In this document: positions 18,523 to 28,791 of the stretch, one piece after another
How positions within the stretch are numbered: position 1 is the first letter of the stretch
Layout: the number at the start of each line of letters is the position of its first letter
Assembly (NCBI RefSeq): GCF_001665395.1
Contig: NZ_LZSG01000021.1
Coordinates: forward strand, 106,793-170,792
Direction: 5' to 3'
Length of the DNA stretch: 64,000 nucleotides
Source of the DNA: Mycobacterium sp. 1164966.3
GTDB lineage: Bacteria > Actinomycetota > Actinomycetes > Mycobacteriales > Mycobacteriaceae
Position numbers and translations under genes: made by a program
Notes under the pieces: generated by a model
Databases searched by the model: none
What the model saw: only the letters and a program-made list of their open reading frames with translations
Told to the model about the DNA's origin: nothing

Positions 18523-19863
18523 CTACGGCTTTTCTAGGGCGAGATCCGCCGTTTCCGCGTTGCCGGATTCCAGCGTCGTCGGTATGACGGCGGTGATACG
18601 GGTGCCGCGTCCGGGCGCGGTGTCGATGGTGAGGTCACCGCCGATGGCTGAGAGGCGGTCGGTCATGTTGGTCATTCCGGCGCCGATGGTTGCGGCGTCG
18701 AATCCCTGGCCGGTGTCGCTGATCGTGAGGGTCAGGGTGCGGTCGTCGGCATCTGCGGTGATCGTGACCGTGGTGCCCTCGCCGCCGTGTTTGGTGGCAT
18801 TCTGCAGCGCTTCGCTGCAGCAGAAATAGAGGGCGGCCTCGGTGGACGCGTCGTATCGGCCGAGGCCGTGCAGATTCAACTGCACGGGGATGGGGGCGTG
18901 GGCGGCGACCGCCGGCAGGGCCGCTGCCAGACCGCCGCTGACGAGCAGCGGGGGGTAGATCCCGTGGGCGAGTCGGCGGATCTCGGCGATCGCCGTCTCC
19001 ACCAGACCGGACGCCTCGGTGAGCAGCGGTTGATATCGGTCCGGCCCGGCGGTGCGAGCGAGCTGGATGAGCACCGCCAGGGCGGCGAGGTGTTGTTGGG
19101 CGCCGTCATGCAGATCCCGCTCCAGACGGCGCCGTTCCTCGTCGGCGGCGGTGATCAGCCGGCCGCGTGACGCTTCGAGTTGGGCGGCTCGCTCGGCGAG
19201 CAGTTTCTCCGATGTTCGCAACGCGTTGGCGTTATTCCACACAATCACCAGGATGAGAAGCGCATTGACCGGCATCGCTGCGACTATGAACGAAGTCTCG
19301 ATCCAGCGAGGCGCGTGCACCACGGCGACATTCTGAAAGCGCGCTATTGCAGCCAGAGCCAAGACGCAGCCTGCGGTGATCATGGTGAACGCCAGCCCGC
19401 GCTGCCGGCGGATGTAGGGCTCCGCGAAAACGACGGGTATCAGCGCCGCGAGCACCATCACCGGCAGCAGGACCGGCGCTACGAACGTGATGAGTAAAAC
19501 GGCGATCCAGTTACCGATACAAACCAGCGTGATCGATTGCTGATATCTGCGGTGCCGTGCCAGGCGCAGTCCGACCACCAGCACGGCAGACTGCGCGGTG
19601 CTGATCCCGGCGATGGCCAGAAACCAGGGGGATCGCAGCACATATTGGTACTCCCAGAGCGGCAGCATCACGCCGGTACCGAAGTACATGGCCAGATAAC
19701 CGTAACCAAGGAACAGCTGAAAGCGTTCCGCCTTCAGGCGGTAAACGAGGTCGTGACCCAATAAGGACGAGGACCGGACCGCGGCGTGCAGTAGCACCTT
19801 CGGCACCCGCCAGTAGGGCACCGACGCGGCCGGATCCGCCGGCCTCAGTGGGGTGCTCGCCAT
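18523..19863 (-). CDS. Membrane sensor histidine kinase (NarX/DegS-like, HisKA_3)
   Basis: A 446-residue kinase. An N-terminal membrane sensor of about six helices (residues about 55-205) is followed by a short coiled coil (SEKLLAERAAQLEASRGRLI), then the HisKA_3 box EERRRLERDLHDGAQQHLAAL with the phospho-acceptor His in RDLHDG. The HATPase_c domain has EALQNATKHG (N box) and DTGQGFD (G1 box). The ATG at 19863 begins the family-like part; the longer upstream frame overlaps the receiver gene and is rejected, leaving a 19-nt overlap with the receiver gene's 3' end. It replaces the ABC transporter found here in M. tuberculosis. Confidence 0.9.
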   Translation of the reverse strand: MASTPLRPADPAASVPYWRVPKVLLHAAVRSSSLLGHDLVYRLKAERFQLFLGYGYLAMYFGTGVMLPLWEYQYVLRSPWFLAIAGISTAQSAVLVVGLRLARHRRYQQSITLVCIGNWIAVLLITFVAPVLLPVMVLAALIPVVFAEPYIRRQRGLAFTMITAGCVLALAAIARFQNVAVVHAPRWIETSFIVAAMPVNALLILVIVWNNANALRTSEKLLAERAAQLEASRGRLITAADEERRRLERDLHDGAQQHLAALAVLIQLARTAGPDRYQPLLTEASGLVETAIAEIRRLAHGIYPPLLVSGGLAAALPAVAAHAPIPVQLNLHGLGRYDASTEAALYFCCSEALQNATKHGGEGTTVTITADADDRTLTLTISDTGQGFDAATIGAGMTNMTDRLSAIGGDLTIDTAPGRGTRITAVIPTTLESGNAETADLALEKP

Positions 19864-20219
19864 AGCCGGGTGAGCAAATCTGGACTCAGGTGCTCTTTGT
19901 GCAGGTAGGCCGCGGCGCCGCAGTCGAGCGCCCCGGCGGGAAGGTCCTCGAGGTCGTAGGTAGACATCAGCAGGACCATCAACTCCGGGTGTGCTGCCCG
20001 GAGACGGCGCGTGGCTTCGATGCCGCCCATTCCCGGCATGTGAATATCCATCAGCACGATCCCGGCGTCGCGGTCCCGAAGCAGTTCGATCGCGGATTCG
20101 CCGGTTTCGCATTCGCCGGCCATGACGAAATCTTCGCTGGCAGCCACGGTGGCGGCGGTAGCGAGCCGGAAACTGGCCTGGTCATCGACCACCCAGACTG
20201 GCACTCGTTCGTCCCGCAC
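19845..20219 (-). CDS. Stand-alone receiver-domain response regulator
   Basis: A 124-residue protein made of a single REC domain: acidic pair VWVVDDQ, phospho-acceptor Asp in GIVLMDIHMPG, switch Ser/Thr in LLMSTYD and Lys in AYLHKEHL. There is no DNA-binding domain after it; the frame ends 12 residues beyond the Lys motif (WRAPH). The start is GTG 20219; CATAAT lies about seven bases upstream, fitting a leaderless transcript, while GTG/ATG candidates further upstream lack support. It overlaps the kinase gene by 19 nt. It could be a phosphate sink or signal by protein contact. Confidence 0.82.
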   Translation of the reverse strand: MRDERVPVWVVDDQASFRLATAATVAASEDFVMAGECETGESAIELLRDRDAGIVLMDIHMPGMGGIEATRRLRAAHPELMVLLMSTYDLEDLPAGALDCGAAAYLHKEHLSPDLLTRLWRAPH

Positions 20220-20298
20220 GTGCGCATTATGTGCAGCCTGGCCGGCCCAGACCAGGGTGTACACACCACACTTCGCAAGGCTGTCGACGCTCACCGTT

Positions 20299-20967
20299 TC
20301 ACGCCGAGACGTCGTCGAGGAACATCAGCACGGCCTTGACCCGCCGGTCTACTGAGTCGTCGACGGTCAGGCCCAGCTTGGCGAAGATCGAATTGATGTG
20401 CTTTTCCACCGCCCGCTGAGACAGCACGAGTCGTTGCGCCACAGTGCGATTACTGAGCCCGGTTGCCAATTCCGCGAGCACCTCGCGTTCCCTGGGGGTC
20501 AGCCGGCTCAGTGTTGCCGCGGAACGCGGCTGAGCCAGCAGCGCTTCGACCACCAGCGGATCGAGCACCGTGCCACCGGCAGCGACCTGGTGCACCGCCT
20601 CGCTGAGCTGTTCGAAGTGTGAAATACGTTCCTTCAACAGGTATCCGCGGGCCGCCGTACCGCCGTCCAGAAGGCCCGCCGCGTAGCTCGGATCCGCATA
20701 TTGCGACAACACGATCACCCCGGTGTCCGGATGCGCGGTGCGCATCCACCGGGCCAACCTGATGCCCTCATCGGTCGACGTCGGCGGCATCCGCACATCG
20801 GTGAACAGCATCGTCGGTTGATACTTTTCGATCAGTTCGACGGTGGAGTCGTAGTCTTCGGCAACGCCGACGACAGTGACGTCGGGGTCGGTCGACAATG
20901 CCCGGGAAACGCTATCTCGGACCAACAGGGAATCCTCGGCAATGAGGACCGAGATCGGACCACTCAC
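20299..20967 (-). CDS. NarL/FixJ-family response regulator
   Basis: A 222-residue transcription factor. The REC domain (residues 1-125) has SVLIAEDSLLVRD, the phospho-acceptor in MLFTDVRMPP and the Lys in YLLKERIS. The LuxR-type HTH occupies residues about 150-210 (LSRLTPREREVLAELATGLSNRTVAQRLVLSQRAVEKHI). The GTG at 20967 follows AAAGGACGG by about ten bases and is chosen over an upstream ATG. It lies upstream of, and in line with, the receiver and kinase genes, about 80 nt from the receiver start, so all three probably form one signalling locus. Confidence 0.92.
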   Translation of the reverse strand: MSGPISVLIAEDSLLVRDSVSRALSTDPDVTVVGVAEDYDSTVELIEKYQPTMLFTDVRMPPTSTDEGIRLARWMRTAHPDTGVIVLSQYADPSYAAGLLDGGTAARGYLLKERISHFEQLSEAVHQVAAGGTVLDPLVVEALLAQPRSAATLSRLTPREREVLAELATGLSNRTVAQRLVLSQRAVEKHINSIFAKLGLTVDDSVDRRVKAVLMFLDDVSA

Positions 20968-21144
20968 CTTGCTGCCGTCCTTTCCCGGTCGTTCACGATC
21001 GCGATCACCGTCGCAGCTGGAAGTCGGTGTCGTCGGTGAAATTATCCGAGTATCGGCGCCGGTTCGCTCGACTAATGCACAAACCGATGGCATTCCACTA
21101 CACCATTTCTGCATGGCGCGGCGCGGGCGCGGTGAACCTGGCCG

Positions 21145-21414
21145 TCAACGTTTGCTCCGGCTGAGCGGGAGTCGGTCGAATCGCCGGCAGCCGCGGACTC
21201 GGAGCGCGTTGACCTCGGCGACGGTGATCAATCGTTCGTCGCAGGCTTGCCAGCCGATATCCACCCACAACGTGCGGCCTGAGGTGTCGGTTCTCGGGAT
21301 CATCGTGGATTTGACCTTTCTGCGCGGGGGTCGTATCGCCACTGGCGACACCCTCACCATCAGGTCGCGGATATTGCGCATTGCAAGTCGTCCCTTACAG
21401 CTCTTTGTCGACAT
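21145..21414 (-). CDS. Small basic hypothetical protein
   Basis: An 89-codon frame upstream of the NarL-type regulator on the same strand. The peptide is basic (RPPRRKVKSTMIPRTDTSGRTLWVDIGWQACDE). An internal ATG at 21381 (MRNIRDLMVRV) has AAGGGA about eleven bases upstream and could be the true start. No domain is recognised. The composition is compatible with a real gene, but there is no independent support. Confidence 0.4.
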   Translation of the reverse strand: MSTKSCKGRLAMRNIRDLMVRVSPVAIRPPRRKVKSTMIPRTDTSGRTLWVDIGWQACDERLITVAEVNALRVRGCRRFDRLPLSRSKR

Positions 21415-21694
21415 GACACCGGTTCTTTACGCGCCGCCATAGCCCGTGGCTGCGGTGGCTGCACAACCATGGTCGGCGGCGGTCGCGGTCCACGGCAGCC
21501 TGCCGGCACCACGATTTGTGGTGGTGTGCGCACGGTGGTGCGTGCACCAATCCCGGGCCTGTGTACACCCGGGCGTGCACATCACTGCCAAGTGTGGTGT
21601 GTGCTCTCTCGCCCCCGTCGCGCTGCCCGACGAAACTTCATCGCATCCGAGGCTGGTCCACCCGCGACAAGCCCACCCGACAAGGAGGCGTGAA

Positions 21695-21988
21695 ATGCCG
21701 CAATCAGCAACGACATCCGCAGCAGAACCCGATGTCATCCAAAACGTTGAACCGCCCGCGGTGGAAGACGCGGCGTCTCCGGCGCCCGTCCTCATCACTG
21801 AGCAGGAGGTCGCGTTCAGCACCGCGGTGGCCCTGTCGCCACGGCCGGCATCGAAATCCCGACGGTTGTTCGACGCGATCCGCGCTGCCGGCGCCGCATT
21901 GCGTCTGCCGCCGCCGAAAAACCACCTCCCGCAGTCCAACAGGTACCTCGAACACGCCCGTATGGCTCGCGAGATGGAGCGGCTGTGA
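21695..21988 (+). CDS. Small conserved mycobacterial hypothetical protein
   Basis: A 97-residue protein, MPQSATTSAAEPDVIQ..., with an excellent AAGGAGG ribosome site five bases before ATG 21695, which sets the start inside a longer open frame. The N-terminal half is Ala/Pro/Glu-rich and disordered, then LITEQEVAFSTAVALS; the C-terminal half is basic and ends in YLEHARMAREMERL, probably a helix. No function is recognised. About 280 bases upstream contain several short palindromes (GTGCAC, CCCGGG, GTGTACAC) that may be regulatory. Confidence 0.7.
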   Translation: MPQSATTSAAEPDVIQNVEPPAVEDAASPAPVLITEQEVAFSTAVALSPRPASKSRRLFDAIRAAGAALRLPPPKNHLPQSNRYLEHARMAREMERL

Positions 21989-22028
21989 CCCGATGAAACC
22001 AGCAGCGGCGCAACGGGATTCAGGGCAA

Positions 22029-23318
22029 TCAGGCCAACACGAAATACCGCAACCACAGGTAGATCGCGGATATCCCGATGGAGATCGCAGCGACGATGGC
22101 TCCCTTGCGGGTGAATTCCCAAAAGGAGATCGGGTTTTCGGCGCGGCGGGCGATGCCCAGGATGACCACGTTGGCGCTGGCACCGACGGCGGTGAGATTG
22201 CCGCCGAGGTCGGTGCCCAGCACCAGCGCCCACCACAGCACCTGCGGGTGCGGGCTGCCCGCCATCGAATGCACCAGCTGGCCGACGATCGGCGCCATGG
22301 TCGCCGCGTAGGGCACGTTGTTGATGATGCCGCTGAGCACGAAGGACACGATGAGGATCAACATCGTGGTCAACAGCGCATGGCCACCGGTGGCTTCGGT
22401 GGCCATGCGCGCCAGTTGGCTGACGACGCCGGTCTTCACCAGGGCGCCCACCATGACGAACAGCCCGGTGAAGAACAGCAGCGTGTCCCATTCGACACCG
22501 GATAGGTAATCGGAGTGCTCCAACCGGGAGATCACCACGAGAATGCCGGCCCCCAACAGCGCCACGACGGAGGGCTCCATGCGAAGCGCCGAATGAGCGA
22601 CGAATCCGATCAGCACCGCCATCAGGACAGCACCGGACTTGATGAGCAGTTGCGGATCGCGGATGGCCTCGCGTTCCTCCAGCGACATCACGTCGGCGAC
22701 CCGCTCGGGTTCGACGTGGAACGCGCCGGGAAAGAGGCGCGGCAACAGTGCGATGAAGACGCCGGTGATGATGATCACCACGGGTGTCACGTGGATCAGA
22801 AAGTCGTTGAAGCTCAGACCTGCCCGGCTGGCGATGATGATGCTGGGCGGGTCGCCGATCAACGTGGCCGTGCCGCCGATGTTCGACGCGAACACCTCGG
22901 CCATCAGAAACGGTGCCGGCCCGATCGCCAGCCGGTCGCAGACCAGCAGCGTCACCGGGGCCACCAGCAACACCGTGGTGACGTTGTCAAGCAACGCCGA
23001 AGCGATCGCGGTGACCAATACCAGCAGGATCATGATGCGCAGCGGGGAGCCCTTGGCGCGTTTGGCCGCCCAGATGGCGATGTACTCAAACACACCGGTC
23101 TTGCGCAGCACGCTGACGATGATCATCATGCCGAGCAGCAAAAAGATTACGTCCCAATCGATCCCGGTGTCGCGGGAGTAGAAGACGTCGTCTGACCTGA
23201 TCACCGGCAGGGCGACCACGATCGCCGCACCCGTCAGCGCCACCAACGTCTTGTTGATCCGGTCGCCGGCGATCAGCGCATAGGCGACCACGAACACGGC
23301 GATCGCTATGTAGTTCAT
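22029..23318 (-). CDS. ArsB/NhaD-type anion transporter
   Basis: A 429-residue membrane protein of the ion transporter (IT) superfamily with about 11-12 helices. Seen are the two symmetric signature regions [20 protein letters not shown] with [20 protein letters not shown], and [15 protein letters not shown] with [19 protein letters not shown]. tuberculosis carries two related genes here (arsA Rv2684, arsB1 Rv2685); this window has one. Arsenite specificity is only inferred from annotation of relatives; the substrate could be another anion. It is followed by no gene on its strand until the response regulator locus, and preceded 52 nt upstream by the CBS gene, probably in one operon. Confidence 0.88.
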   Translation of the reverse strand: MNYIAIAVFVVAYALIAGDRINKTLVALTGAAIVVALPVIRSDDVFYSRDTGIDWDVIFLLLGMMIIVSVLRKTGVFEYIAIWAAKRAKGSPLRIMILLVLVTAIASALLDNVTTVLLVAPVTLLVCDRLAIGPAPFLMAEVFASNIGGTATLIGDPPSIIIASRAGLSFNDFLIHVTPVVIIITGVFIALLPRLFPGAFHVEPERVADVMSLEEREAIRDPQLLIKSGAVLMAVLIGFVAHSALRMEPSVVALLGAGILVVISRLEHSDYLSGVEWDTLLFFTGLFVMVGALVKTGVVSQLARMATEATGGHALLTTMLILIVSFVLSGIINNVPYAATMAPIVGQLVHSMAGSPHPQVLWWALVLGTDLGGNLTAVGASANVVILGIARRAENPISFWEFTRKGAIVAAISIGISAIYLWLRYFVLA

Positions 23319-23370
23319 CGAGATTCCTGTGCTGCTGTCCGCAGCCGACCTGTCACTGCATCCGATGCGA

Positions 23371-23814
23371 TCAAGATTGCAGGGCCGCGTCCAGGAGGCG
23401 CGATGCAGTGATCACGCCGAGCAGGCGTCCGCCATCGACTACCGCGAGTAGGGGGCTGCGCAGCCGCGCCATGGTCGCGGCCACCTCGATGATGGTGTCG
23501 TCGGCGTTGACCGGAGGAACGTCGATCAGGTGGTCCGGCAGCACATCGCGTACCTTTTTGCCGCGCAACTTCTCCGCACAGCGGTCGGCCATCGACTCGT
23601 TGAGTACGCCGGCCAGCGAGGGATCGTCCTGGACGTAACGGGGCACGATGAATCGCACCACTTGCGAGGCGGGCAGCACCGCGTACGGCTTTCCCGCCGC
23701 GTCGGTGACCAAGAGCCCGGGCAGCCGGTGCTCGGCGAGGGTGCGGGCGGCGTCCAGCGCGTCGGAATCGATCGTGACGGCGGGAAAGTCCTCGGCGAAG
23801 TCCTCGGCGCGCAT
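23371..23814 (-). CDS. CBS-domain protein (Rv2683-like)
   Basis: A 147-residue protein with two CBS motifs: residues about 1-60 ([29 protein letters not shown]) and residues about 88-147 ([40 protein letters not shown]). CBS pairs bind adenine nucleotides and regulate partners. It lies 52 nt upstream of the ArsB-type transporter on the same strand, so it likely senses energy state for that transporter. It is divergent from dxs. Confidence 0.88.
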   Translation of the reverse strand: MRAEDFAEDFPAVTIDSDALDAARTLAEHRLPGLLVTDAAGKPYAVLPASQVVRFIVPRYVQDDPSLAGVLNESMADRCAEKLRGKKVRDVLPDHLIDVPPVNADDTIIEVAATMARLRSPLLAVVDGGRLLGVITASRLLDAALQS

Positions 23815-24006
23815 ACGGCGACGATACGTCGGAATCGCAGGTGGGGTGTGGTCGGCACCCAGGCGTCATGGCGAGCTCCGATGGGTCACAGTGACTTCAG
23901 TGCCGACCAGGCTTCCCGGCTCGCCGCAAAGTGACGCTACCAAAGAATGTGGCGGCGGCGACTGTTCAACAAGGGCGCTGTTGCGGTCGCTGCGTAGACT
24001 GGCTGG

Positions 24007-25923
24007 ATGCTGGAACAGATCCGCGGGCCCGCTGATCTGCAGCACCTTTCCCAGCGGCAATTGCGCGGCCTGGCTTCCGAGATTCGCCAATTCCTGATCC
24101 ACAAGGTCGCCGCAACGGGGGGGCACCTGGGCCCGAACCTCGGTGTCGTCGAGCTGACGCTGGCGCTGCACCGGGTATTCGACTCACCACACGATCCGAT
24201 CGTCTTCGACACGGGTCACCAGGCCTACGTACACAAGATGCTGACCGGCCGCTGCCAGGACTTCGAGAGCCTGCGCAAAAAGGGCGGGCTGTCGGGGTAT
24301 CCGTCGCGCGCCGAGAGCGAACACGACTGGGTGGAGTCCAGCCACGCCAGTGCGGCGTTGTCGTACGCCGACGGCCTGGCCAAGGCTTTCGAGTTGACCG
24401 GACATCGCAACCGGCACGTCGTCGCGGTGGTCGGCGACGGCGCCCTCACCGGCGGCATGTGCTGGGAGGCACTGAACAACATCGCTGCATCGCGCCGCCC
24501 GGTCATCATCGTCGTCAACGACAACGGCCGCAGCTACGCGCCCACGATCGGTGGGGTGGCCGACCATCTGGCCACGCTGCGGCTGCAGCCGGCCTACGAG
24601 CAGGCGCTGGAAAAGGGTCGCGATGCGGTGCGTGCGGTGCCGCTGGTGGGCGAGGTCGTCTATCACTTCCTGCACAGCGTCAAAGCCGGGATCAAGGATT
24701 CACTGTCGCCGCAACTGCTGTTCACCGATCTCGGGCTGAAGTACGTCGGCCCGGTGGACGGGCACGACGAACACGCGGTGGAGGTGGCCCTGCGCAGGGC
24801 CCGCGGGTTCGGCCGCCCAGTGATCGTGCACGTCGTCACGCGCAAGGGGATGGGCTACCCGCCGGCCGAGGACGACGAGGCCGAACAGATGCATTCGTGC
24901 GGCGTGATCGACCCGGCAACCGGCCTGGCCACCAAGGTGGCCGGTCCGGGGTGGACGGCGACGTTCTCCGACGCACTGATCGCCTACGGCAAGAAGCGCC
25001 GCGACATCGTGGCCATCACCGCGGCCATGCCCGGCCCCACCGGACTGACGGCGTTCGGGAAGAAATTTCCGGACCGGTTGTTCGACGTCGGCATCGCCGA
25101 GCAGCACGCGATGACGTCGGCGGCGGGGCTGGCGATGGGCGGCCTGCATCCGGTGGTCGCGATCTACTCGACGTTTCTCAACCGGGCCTTCGACCAGATC
25201 ATGATGGACGTGGCGCTGCACAAGCTGCCGGTCACCCTCGTGCTGGACCGGGCCGGTGTCACCGGAAACGACGGCCCCAGCCACAACGGCATGTGGGACC
25301 TGTCGATGCTCGGCATCGTGCCCGGTATGCGGGTAGCCGCGCCGCGCGACGCCACCCGGTTGCGCGAGGAACTCGGCGAGGCGCTGGACGTCCACGACGG
25401 TCCGACGGCCCTGCGGTTCCCGAAAGGCGATGTGGGCGAAGACGTTCCGGCTATCGAACGGCGCTCCGGCGTGGATGTGCTGGCGGTGCCGGGCGGCGGC
25501 TTGAACCACGACGTGCTGCTGGTGGCGGTGGGGGCCTTCGCGCCGATGGCGCTGGCGGTGGCCAAACGGCTGCACAACCAGGGAATCGGAGTGACGGTGA
25601 TCGACCCGCGCTGGGTGTTACCGGTGTCCGACGCCATCGGCGAACTGGCGGCACAGCACAAACTGCTCGTCACGCTGGAGGACAACGGGGTCAACGGTGG
25701 CGTGGGTGCGGCGGTATCGGCCGCGCTGCGCCGCGCGGAGATCGACGTGCCGTGTCGCGACGTGGGACTGCCGCAGGAGTTCTTCGATCACGCGTCGCGA
25801 GGTGAGGTGCTGGCCGATCTCGAACTGACCGACCAGGACGTCGCCCGCCGGATCACCGGTTGGGTTGCCGCACTCGGCGCTCCGCTCGGGTCTGAAACCG
25901 AGGTCCGCGAGACTCTCGACTAG
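24007..25923 (+). CDS. dxs: 1-deoxy-D-xylulose-5-phosphate synthase
   Basis: A 638-residue thiamine diphosphate enzyme that condenses pyruvate and glyceraldehyde 3-phosphate, the first step of the MEP isoprenoid pathway. The ThDP motif [18 protein letters not shown] is at about residue 140. Other hallmarks are [40 protein letters not shown] and [20 protein letters not shown]. Length and start (ATG 24007) match Dxs1 (Rv2682c). The stop overlaps the stop of the convergent RNase D gene through the shared CTAG. Confidence 0.97.
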   Translation: MLEQIRGPADLQHLSQRQLRGLASEIRQFLIHKVAATGGHLGPNLGVVELTLALHRVFDSPHDPIVFDTGHQAYVHKMLTGRCQDFESLRKKGGLSGYPSRAESEHDWVESSHASAALSYADGLAKAFELTGHRNRHVVAVVGDGALTGGMCWEALNNIAASRRPVIIVVNDNGRSYAPTIGGVADHLATLRLQPAYEQALEKGRDAVRAVPLVGEVVYHFLHSVKAGIKDSLSPQLLFTDLGLKYVGPVDGHDEHAVEVALRRARGFGRPVIVHVVTRKGMGYPPAEDDEAEQMHSCGVIDPATGLATKVAGPGWTATFSDALIAYGKKRRDIVAITAAMPGPTGLTAFGKKFPDRLFDVGIAEQHAMTSAAGLAMGGLHPVVAIYSTFLNRAFDQIMMDVALHKLPVTLVLDRAGVTGNDGPSHNGMWDLSMLGIVPGMRVAAPRDATRLREELGEALDVHDGPTALRFPKGDVGEDVPAIERRSGVDVLAVPGGGLNHDVLLVAVGAFAPMALAVAKRLHNQGIGVTVIDPRWVLPVSDAIGELAAQHKLLVTLEDNGVNGGVGAAVSAALRRAEIDVPCRDVGLPQEFFDHASRGEVLADLELTDQDVARRITGWVAALGAPLGSETEVRETLD

Positions 25924-27308
25924 CCGTCGTTCGGCGCCCGAGGTTTGGGGTCGCGCCGAGATCGACGCTGGCGCGGCTCTTCCTCGGACTTCTGCGCGCT
26001 ACCGTCGATCTCGGCGCCGGCGTTTGGCGTCAGGGCCGCGGCCAGCGCCGGGACGACGAGTTCTCGCTGCCAGGTCCGCGCCTGGCGGAGACGCAATTGC
26101 TGCTCCACAGCCTCGGCCGCACTTCCGGCTTGTTCCGAGATGGCCTCCCAGTCCCAGCACAGCCGCCGCACCAGTTCGGGCAAGATCAGGTTCTCGACCG
26201 GCACCCTGACCCGCTCTGACACTTCCGCCAGGGCCGCCCGGGCAGCCTCCAGCCTGGCCGCGGCCTCTGGTTTGCGTTTGCTCCACCGCGCCGCCGGCGG
26301 CGGCCCGTTGGCCGGTTCGGCTTCCTCCAGCGGATTGGGGCTCTCCCGGGCCGCCTGCAACGCCGACAGCCACATTGCAGCGCTGCGGCGCTGGTTGCGG
26401 CCGCCGAACACCGGCAGTGCGACCAGATCCTCGATCGTCTTCGGGTCGGCGATGGCCGCGTCGATGATGGCCGAGTCAGGCAGGATGCGACGCGGCGCGA
26501 TGTCGCGGCGCTGGGCGATGCGGTCACGCGCCGTCCACAATTCCCGAACCGCCGCCAAGGCGCGCGGGTCACGTATTTTGTGGATCCCCGACGTCCGCCG
26601 CCAACGCTCCCGCCGGACGGCCGCCTCCCGCTCCGTCTCCCGTGCCTCGAAGCTGCGGAGATATTCGAATTCCTCTGCGGCCCAACCAGTTTTGTCTTGC
26701 TCGGCCAGCACTCCCGCGATGGCGCGCCGCAGCTCGATGAGGAGTTCGACGTCCAGGGCCGCGTAGTTGAGCCATTCCATGGGCAGCGGGCGCTTGGACC
26801 AGTCGGCAGCGCCGTGGCCCTTGGCCAGGCCGAGGCCCAGCAGTCGCTGGACCATGGTCGCCAGGTTGACCCTGTCGAATCCGGCCAGCCGCCCGGCGAG
26901 CTCGGTGTCGTACAGCGCCGGTGGCCGCAGGCCGACCTCGGCCAGGCAGGGCAGATCCTGATCGGCGGAGTGCAGAATCCACTCGTCCTGGCCCAGGACC
27001 TCGGCCACCGGCCGCAGCACGGTCAGCGGGTCACCGCCGTGGCTGACCGGGTCGATGAGCACGGTGCCGGCGTGGGCCCGCCGGATCTGAATCAGGTAGG
27101 CCCGGTTGGAATAGCGGAAGCCCGACGCGCGCTCGGCGTCCACCGCGAACGGTCCGCTGCCGCGGTCCAGGAGAGTTGCGGCCGCCTCGATATCGCTGGC
27201 CGTCACCGACAGGTGCGGTAGCCCCTCGGCAGGATGCAGTAGCGGGGTGGGTTCCGGTTCGGTGCCGCCCGGAGAATCGGTCTCCGGCGGAGACGGCTCG
27301 GGGCGCAT
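25920..27308 (-). CDS. Ribonuclease D family 3'-5' exonuclease (Rv2681-like)
   Basis: A 462-residue DEDD exonuclease. The catalytic acids are in [14 protein letters not shown] (DxE), [10 protein letters not shown] and [13 protein letters not shown]. An HRDC-like domain follows ([22 protein letters not shown]). It probably trims stable RNA 3' ends. The first about 25 residues are Pro/Glu-rich and disordered. ATG 27308 lies one base from the stop of the DUF3000 gene, so it is likely coupled to it; the open frame continues upstream to 27554 but that part is a shadow. Confidence 0.92.
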   Translation of the reverse strand: MRPEPSPPETDSPGGTEPEPTPLLHPAEGLPHLSVTASDIEAAATLLDRGSGPFAVDAERASGFRYSNRAYLIQIRRAHAGTVLIDPVSHGGDPLTVLRPVAEVLGQDEWILHSADQDLPCLAEVGLRPPALYDTELAGRLAGFDRVNLATMVQRLLGLGLAKGHGAADWSKRPLPMEWLNYAALDVELLIELRRAIAGVLAEQDKTGWAAEEFEYLRSFEARETEREAAVRRERWRRTSGIHKIRDPRALAAVRELWTARDRIAQRRDIAPRRILPDSAIIDAAIADPKTIEDLVALPVFGGRNQRRSAAMWLSALQAARESPNPLEEAEPANGPPPAARWSKRKPEAAARLEAARAALAEVSERVRVPVENLILPELVRRLCWDWEAISEQAGSAAEAVEQQLRLRQARTWQRELVVPALAAALTPNAGAEIDGSAQKSEEEPRQRRSRRDPKPRAPNDG

Positions 27309-27309
27309 G

Positions 27310-27894
27310 TCAGGCGCGTGACCGCGAGCCCAGGTCGGTGACCCCGGCCGGCGGAATACCTGCGGCGTGCTCCAGGACGTCGCAGAACGCCTCGACGTGG
27401 GCGCCGAGGTCCGGAGTTGTCGCCGTCCATGACGCGCGCAGTTCCAGCTGGTGGGCGCGCGGCGGTCCGGAGATGTCGCCATAACGCACCGACGTGGTGG
27501 CGGTGACCGTGCCGCCCAGCGCAGTGACCTGCTCGGTGCGCGACTGAAGCGCATCGACCAGCCAGCTCCAGGCCACCTCGGGCAGCAGGGGGTCTACCGC
27601 CTCGTGGGAGTCCAGGTCGGCCTGGATGTAGGCGACCAGGCGGATGGTGCCGTCCCACGCGTCGGAGCCGTCCGGGTCGTAGAGCAGGATCAGCCGGCCG
27701 AAGGCGTCGCCCTCGGATCGCTCGGGGACAATCTCGACGTCGGGATGCTTGACCTCGGCGCCCAGCGCGTAGCTGTACGGCGCCAGTCGCTGCGGCGGCC
27801 GGATGGGGCCGAGCTCGATTTCGGGCCGCACGGTGACAGCGTTCATGGCCGCTACCGCTTCGCGGAACGGGGCCGGTTCGGCTGCGGAAGTCAC
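27310..27894 (-). CDS. DUF3000 protein (Rv2680-like)
   Basis: A 194-residue soluble protein with the DUF3000 segments FREAVAAMNAVTVRPEIELGPIRPPQRLAPYSYAL, GRLILLYDPDGSDAWDGTIRLVAYIQADLD and LELRASWTA. It is conserved in Actinobacteria upstream of the RNase D-type gene and immediately precedes it here, suggesting joint RNA-related work; the biochemical function is unknown. Confidence 0.9.
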   Translation of the reverse strand: MTSAAEPAPFREAVAAMNAVTVRPEIELGPIRPPQRLAPYSYALGAEVKHPDVEIVPERSEGDAFGRLILLYDPDGSDAWDGTIRLVAYIQADLDSHEAVDPLLPEVAWSWLVDALQSRTEQVTALGGTVTATTSVRYGDISGPPRAHQLELRASWTATTPDLGAHVEAFCDVLEHAAGIPPAGVTDLGSRSRA

Positions 27895-27963
27895 AAAAGG
27901 ACGGTAGACCCATCCCCCGACACGCCGCGACAGGCGCGCCGTTTTTGTGCTAGTGGGGCGGTT

Positions 27964-28782
27964 CTATTGAGCGTCGGACCCGAACCGCGCGGGGCGCTTC
28001 TCGCGGTGGGCGGCGAGCCCTTCCCGCACGTCGGGGCCGCCGAACCCGATGAATTCCAGCCCGAGCGACGTCTCGAAAGCCGGCCCGAACATGCGGTACC
28101 AGTGGTTGAGGCTGTGTTTGGTCCAGCGGATCGCGTGCTGGGCCCCGTTCGCCAGGTTCTCGGCCAGCCGTGTCGCGGTGCCCAGCACGTCGTCGTCGTC
28201 GACGCAGGTCGAGACCAGCCCGATGCGCTCGGCTTCTTCGCCGGACAGCGTCTCGCAGGTGAGCAGGTAGTACTTGGCCTTGGCCATGCCGACCAGCAGT
28301 GGCCAGCAAATCGCCGCGTGGTCGCCGGCCGCCACCCCGAGCCTGGTGTGACCGTCGATGATCTTCGCGGTGCGGCCCGCCACCGAGATATCGGCGAGCA
28401 GGGCCACCACCAGCCCGGCGCCGACGGCGGGGCCCCTGATGGCCGACACCACCGGTTTGTCGAGGTTCACCAGGTTGAGCACCAGGTCGCGGGCCTCGCG
28501 CATGATGCGGACACGGCCCTCGTAGTCGCCCATGGTTTCCTCGATCAGATCGAAGCTGCCGCCGGAGGAAAACGCCTTGCCTTCGCCGCGAACCAGGACC
28601 ACTTTGACGTTGGGATCGCGGTCGATCACCGGCCAGATGTCGGCGAGATCGCGGTGCATCTGCGGCCCGACCGAATTGAGCCCCGGCGCGTCGAGAACCA
28701 GAGTCAGTACCCCGCTATCGCCGGGTTCGATTCGCAGACTGGGGAATTCGTCATAGCTGATTGGGGCGTGGCGCACTGGCAT
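27964..28782 (-). CDS. echA15: Enoyl-CoA hydratase family protein EchA15
   Basis: A 272-residue crotonase-fold enzyme. The oxyanion-hole segments are [14 protein letters not shown] and [21 protein letters not shown], followed by the helix region [19 protein letters not shown]. The usual hydratase glutamates are not clearly both present (a Gly-Asp-His stretch sits in the second position), so the reaction may differ from simple hydration. It matches Rv2679 by position and length. Its start is 10 nt from the stop of the GMC dehydrogenase gene, so it is likely the last gene of that transcription unit. Confidence 0.9.
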   Translation of the reverse strand: MPVRHAPISYDEFPSLRIEPGDSGVLTLVLDAPGLNSVGPQMHRDLADIWPVIDRDPNVKVVLVRGEGKAFSSGGSFDLIEETMGDYEGRVRIMREARDLVLNLVNLDKPVVSAIRGPAVGAGLVVALLADISVAGRTAKIIDGHTRLGVAAGDHAAICWPLLVGMAKAKYYLLTCETLSGEEAERIGLVSTCVDDDDVLGTATRLAENLANGAQHAIRWTKHSLNHWYRMFGPAFETSLGLEFIGFGGPDVREGLAAHREKRPARFGSDAQ

Positions 28783-28791
28783 ACGTGGATG

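Noticed and set aside
21542..21580. Cluster of self-complementary hexamers (GTGCAC, CCCGGG, GTGTACAC, CCCGGG, GTGCAC)
   Set aside because: The nested symmetry is imperfect and the spacing uneven; it may be chance in GC-rich DNA, so it is only mentioned with the downstream gene.
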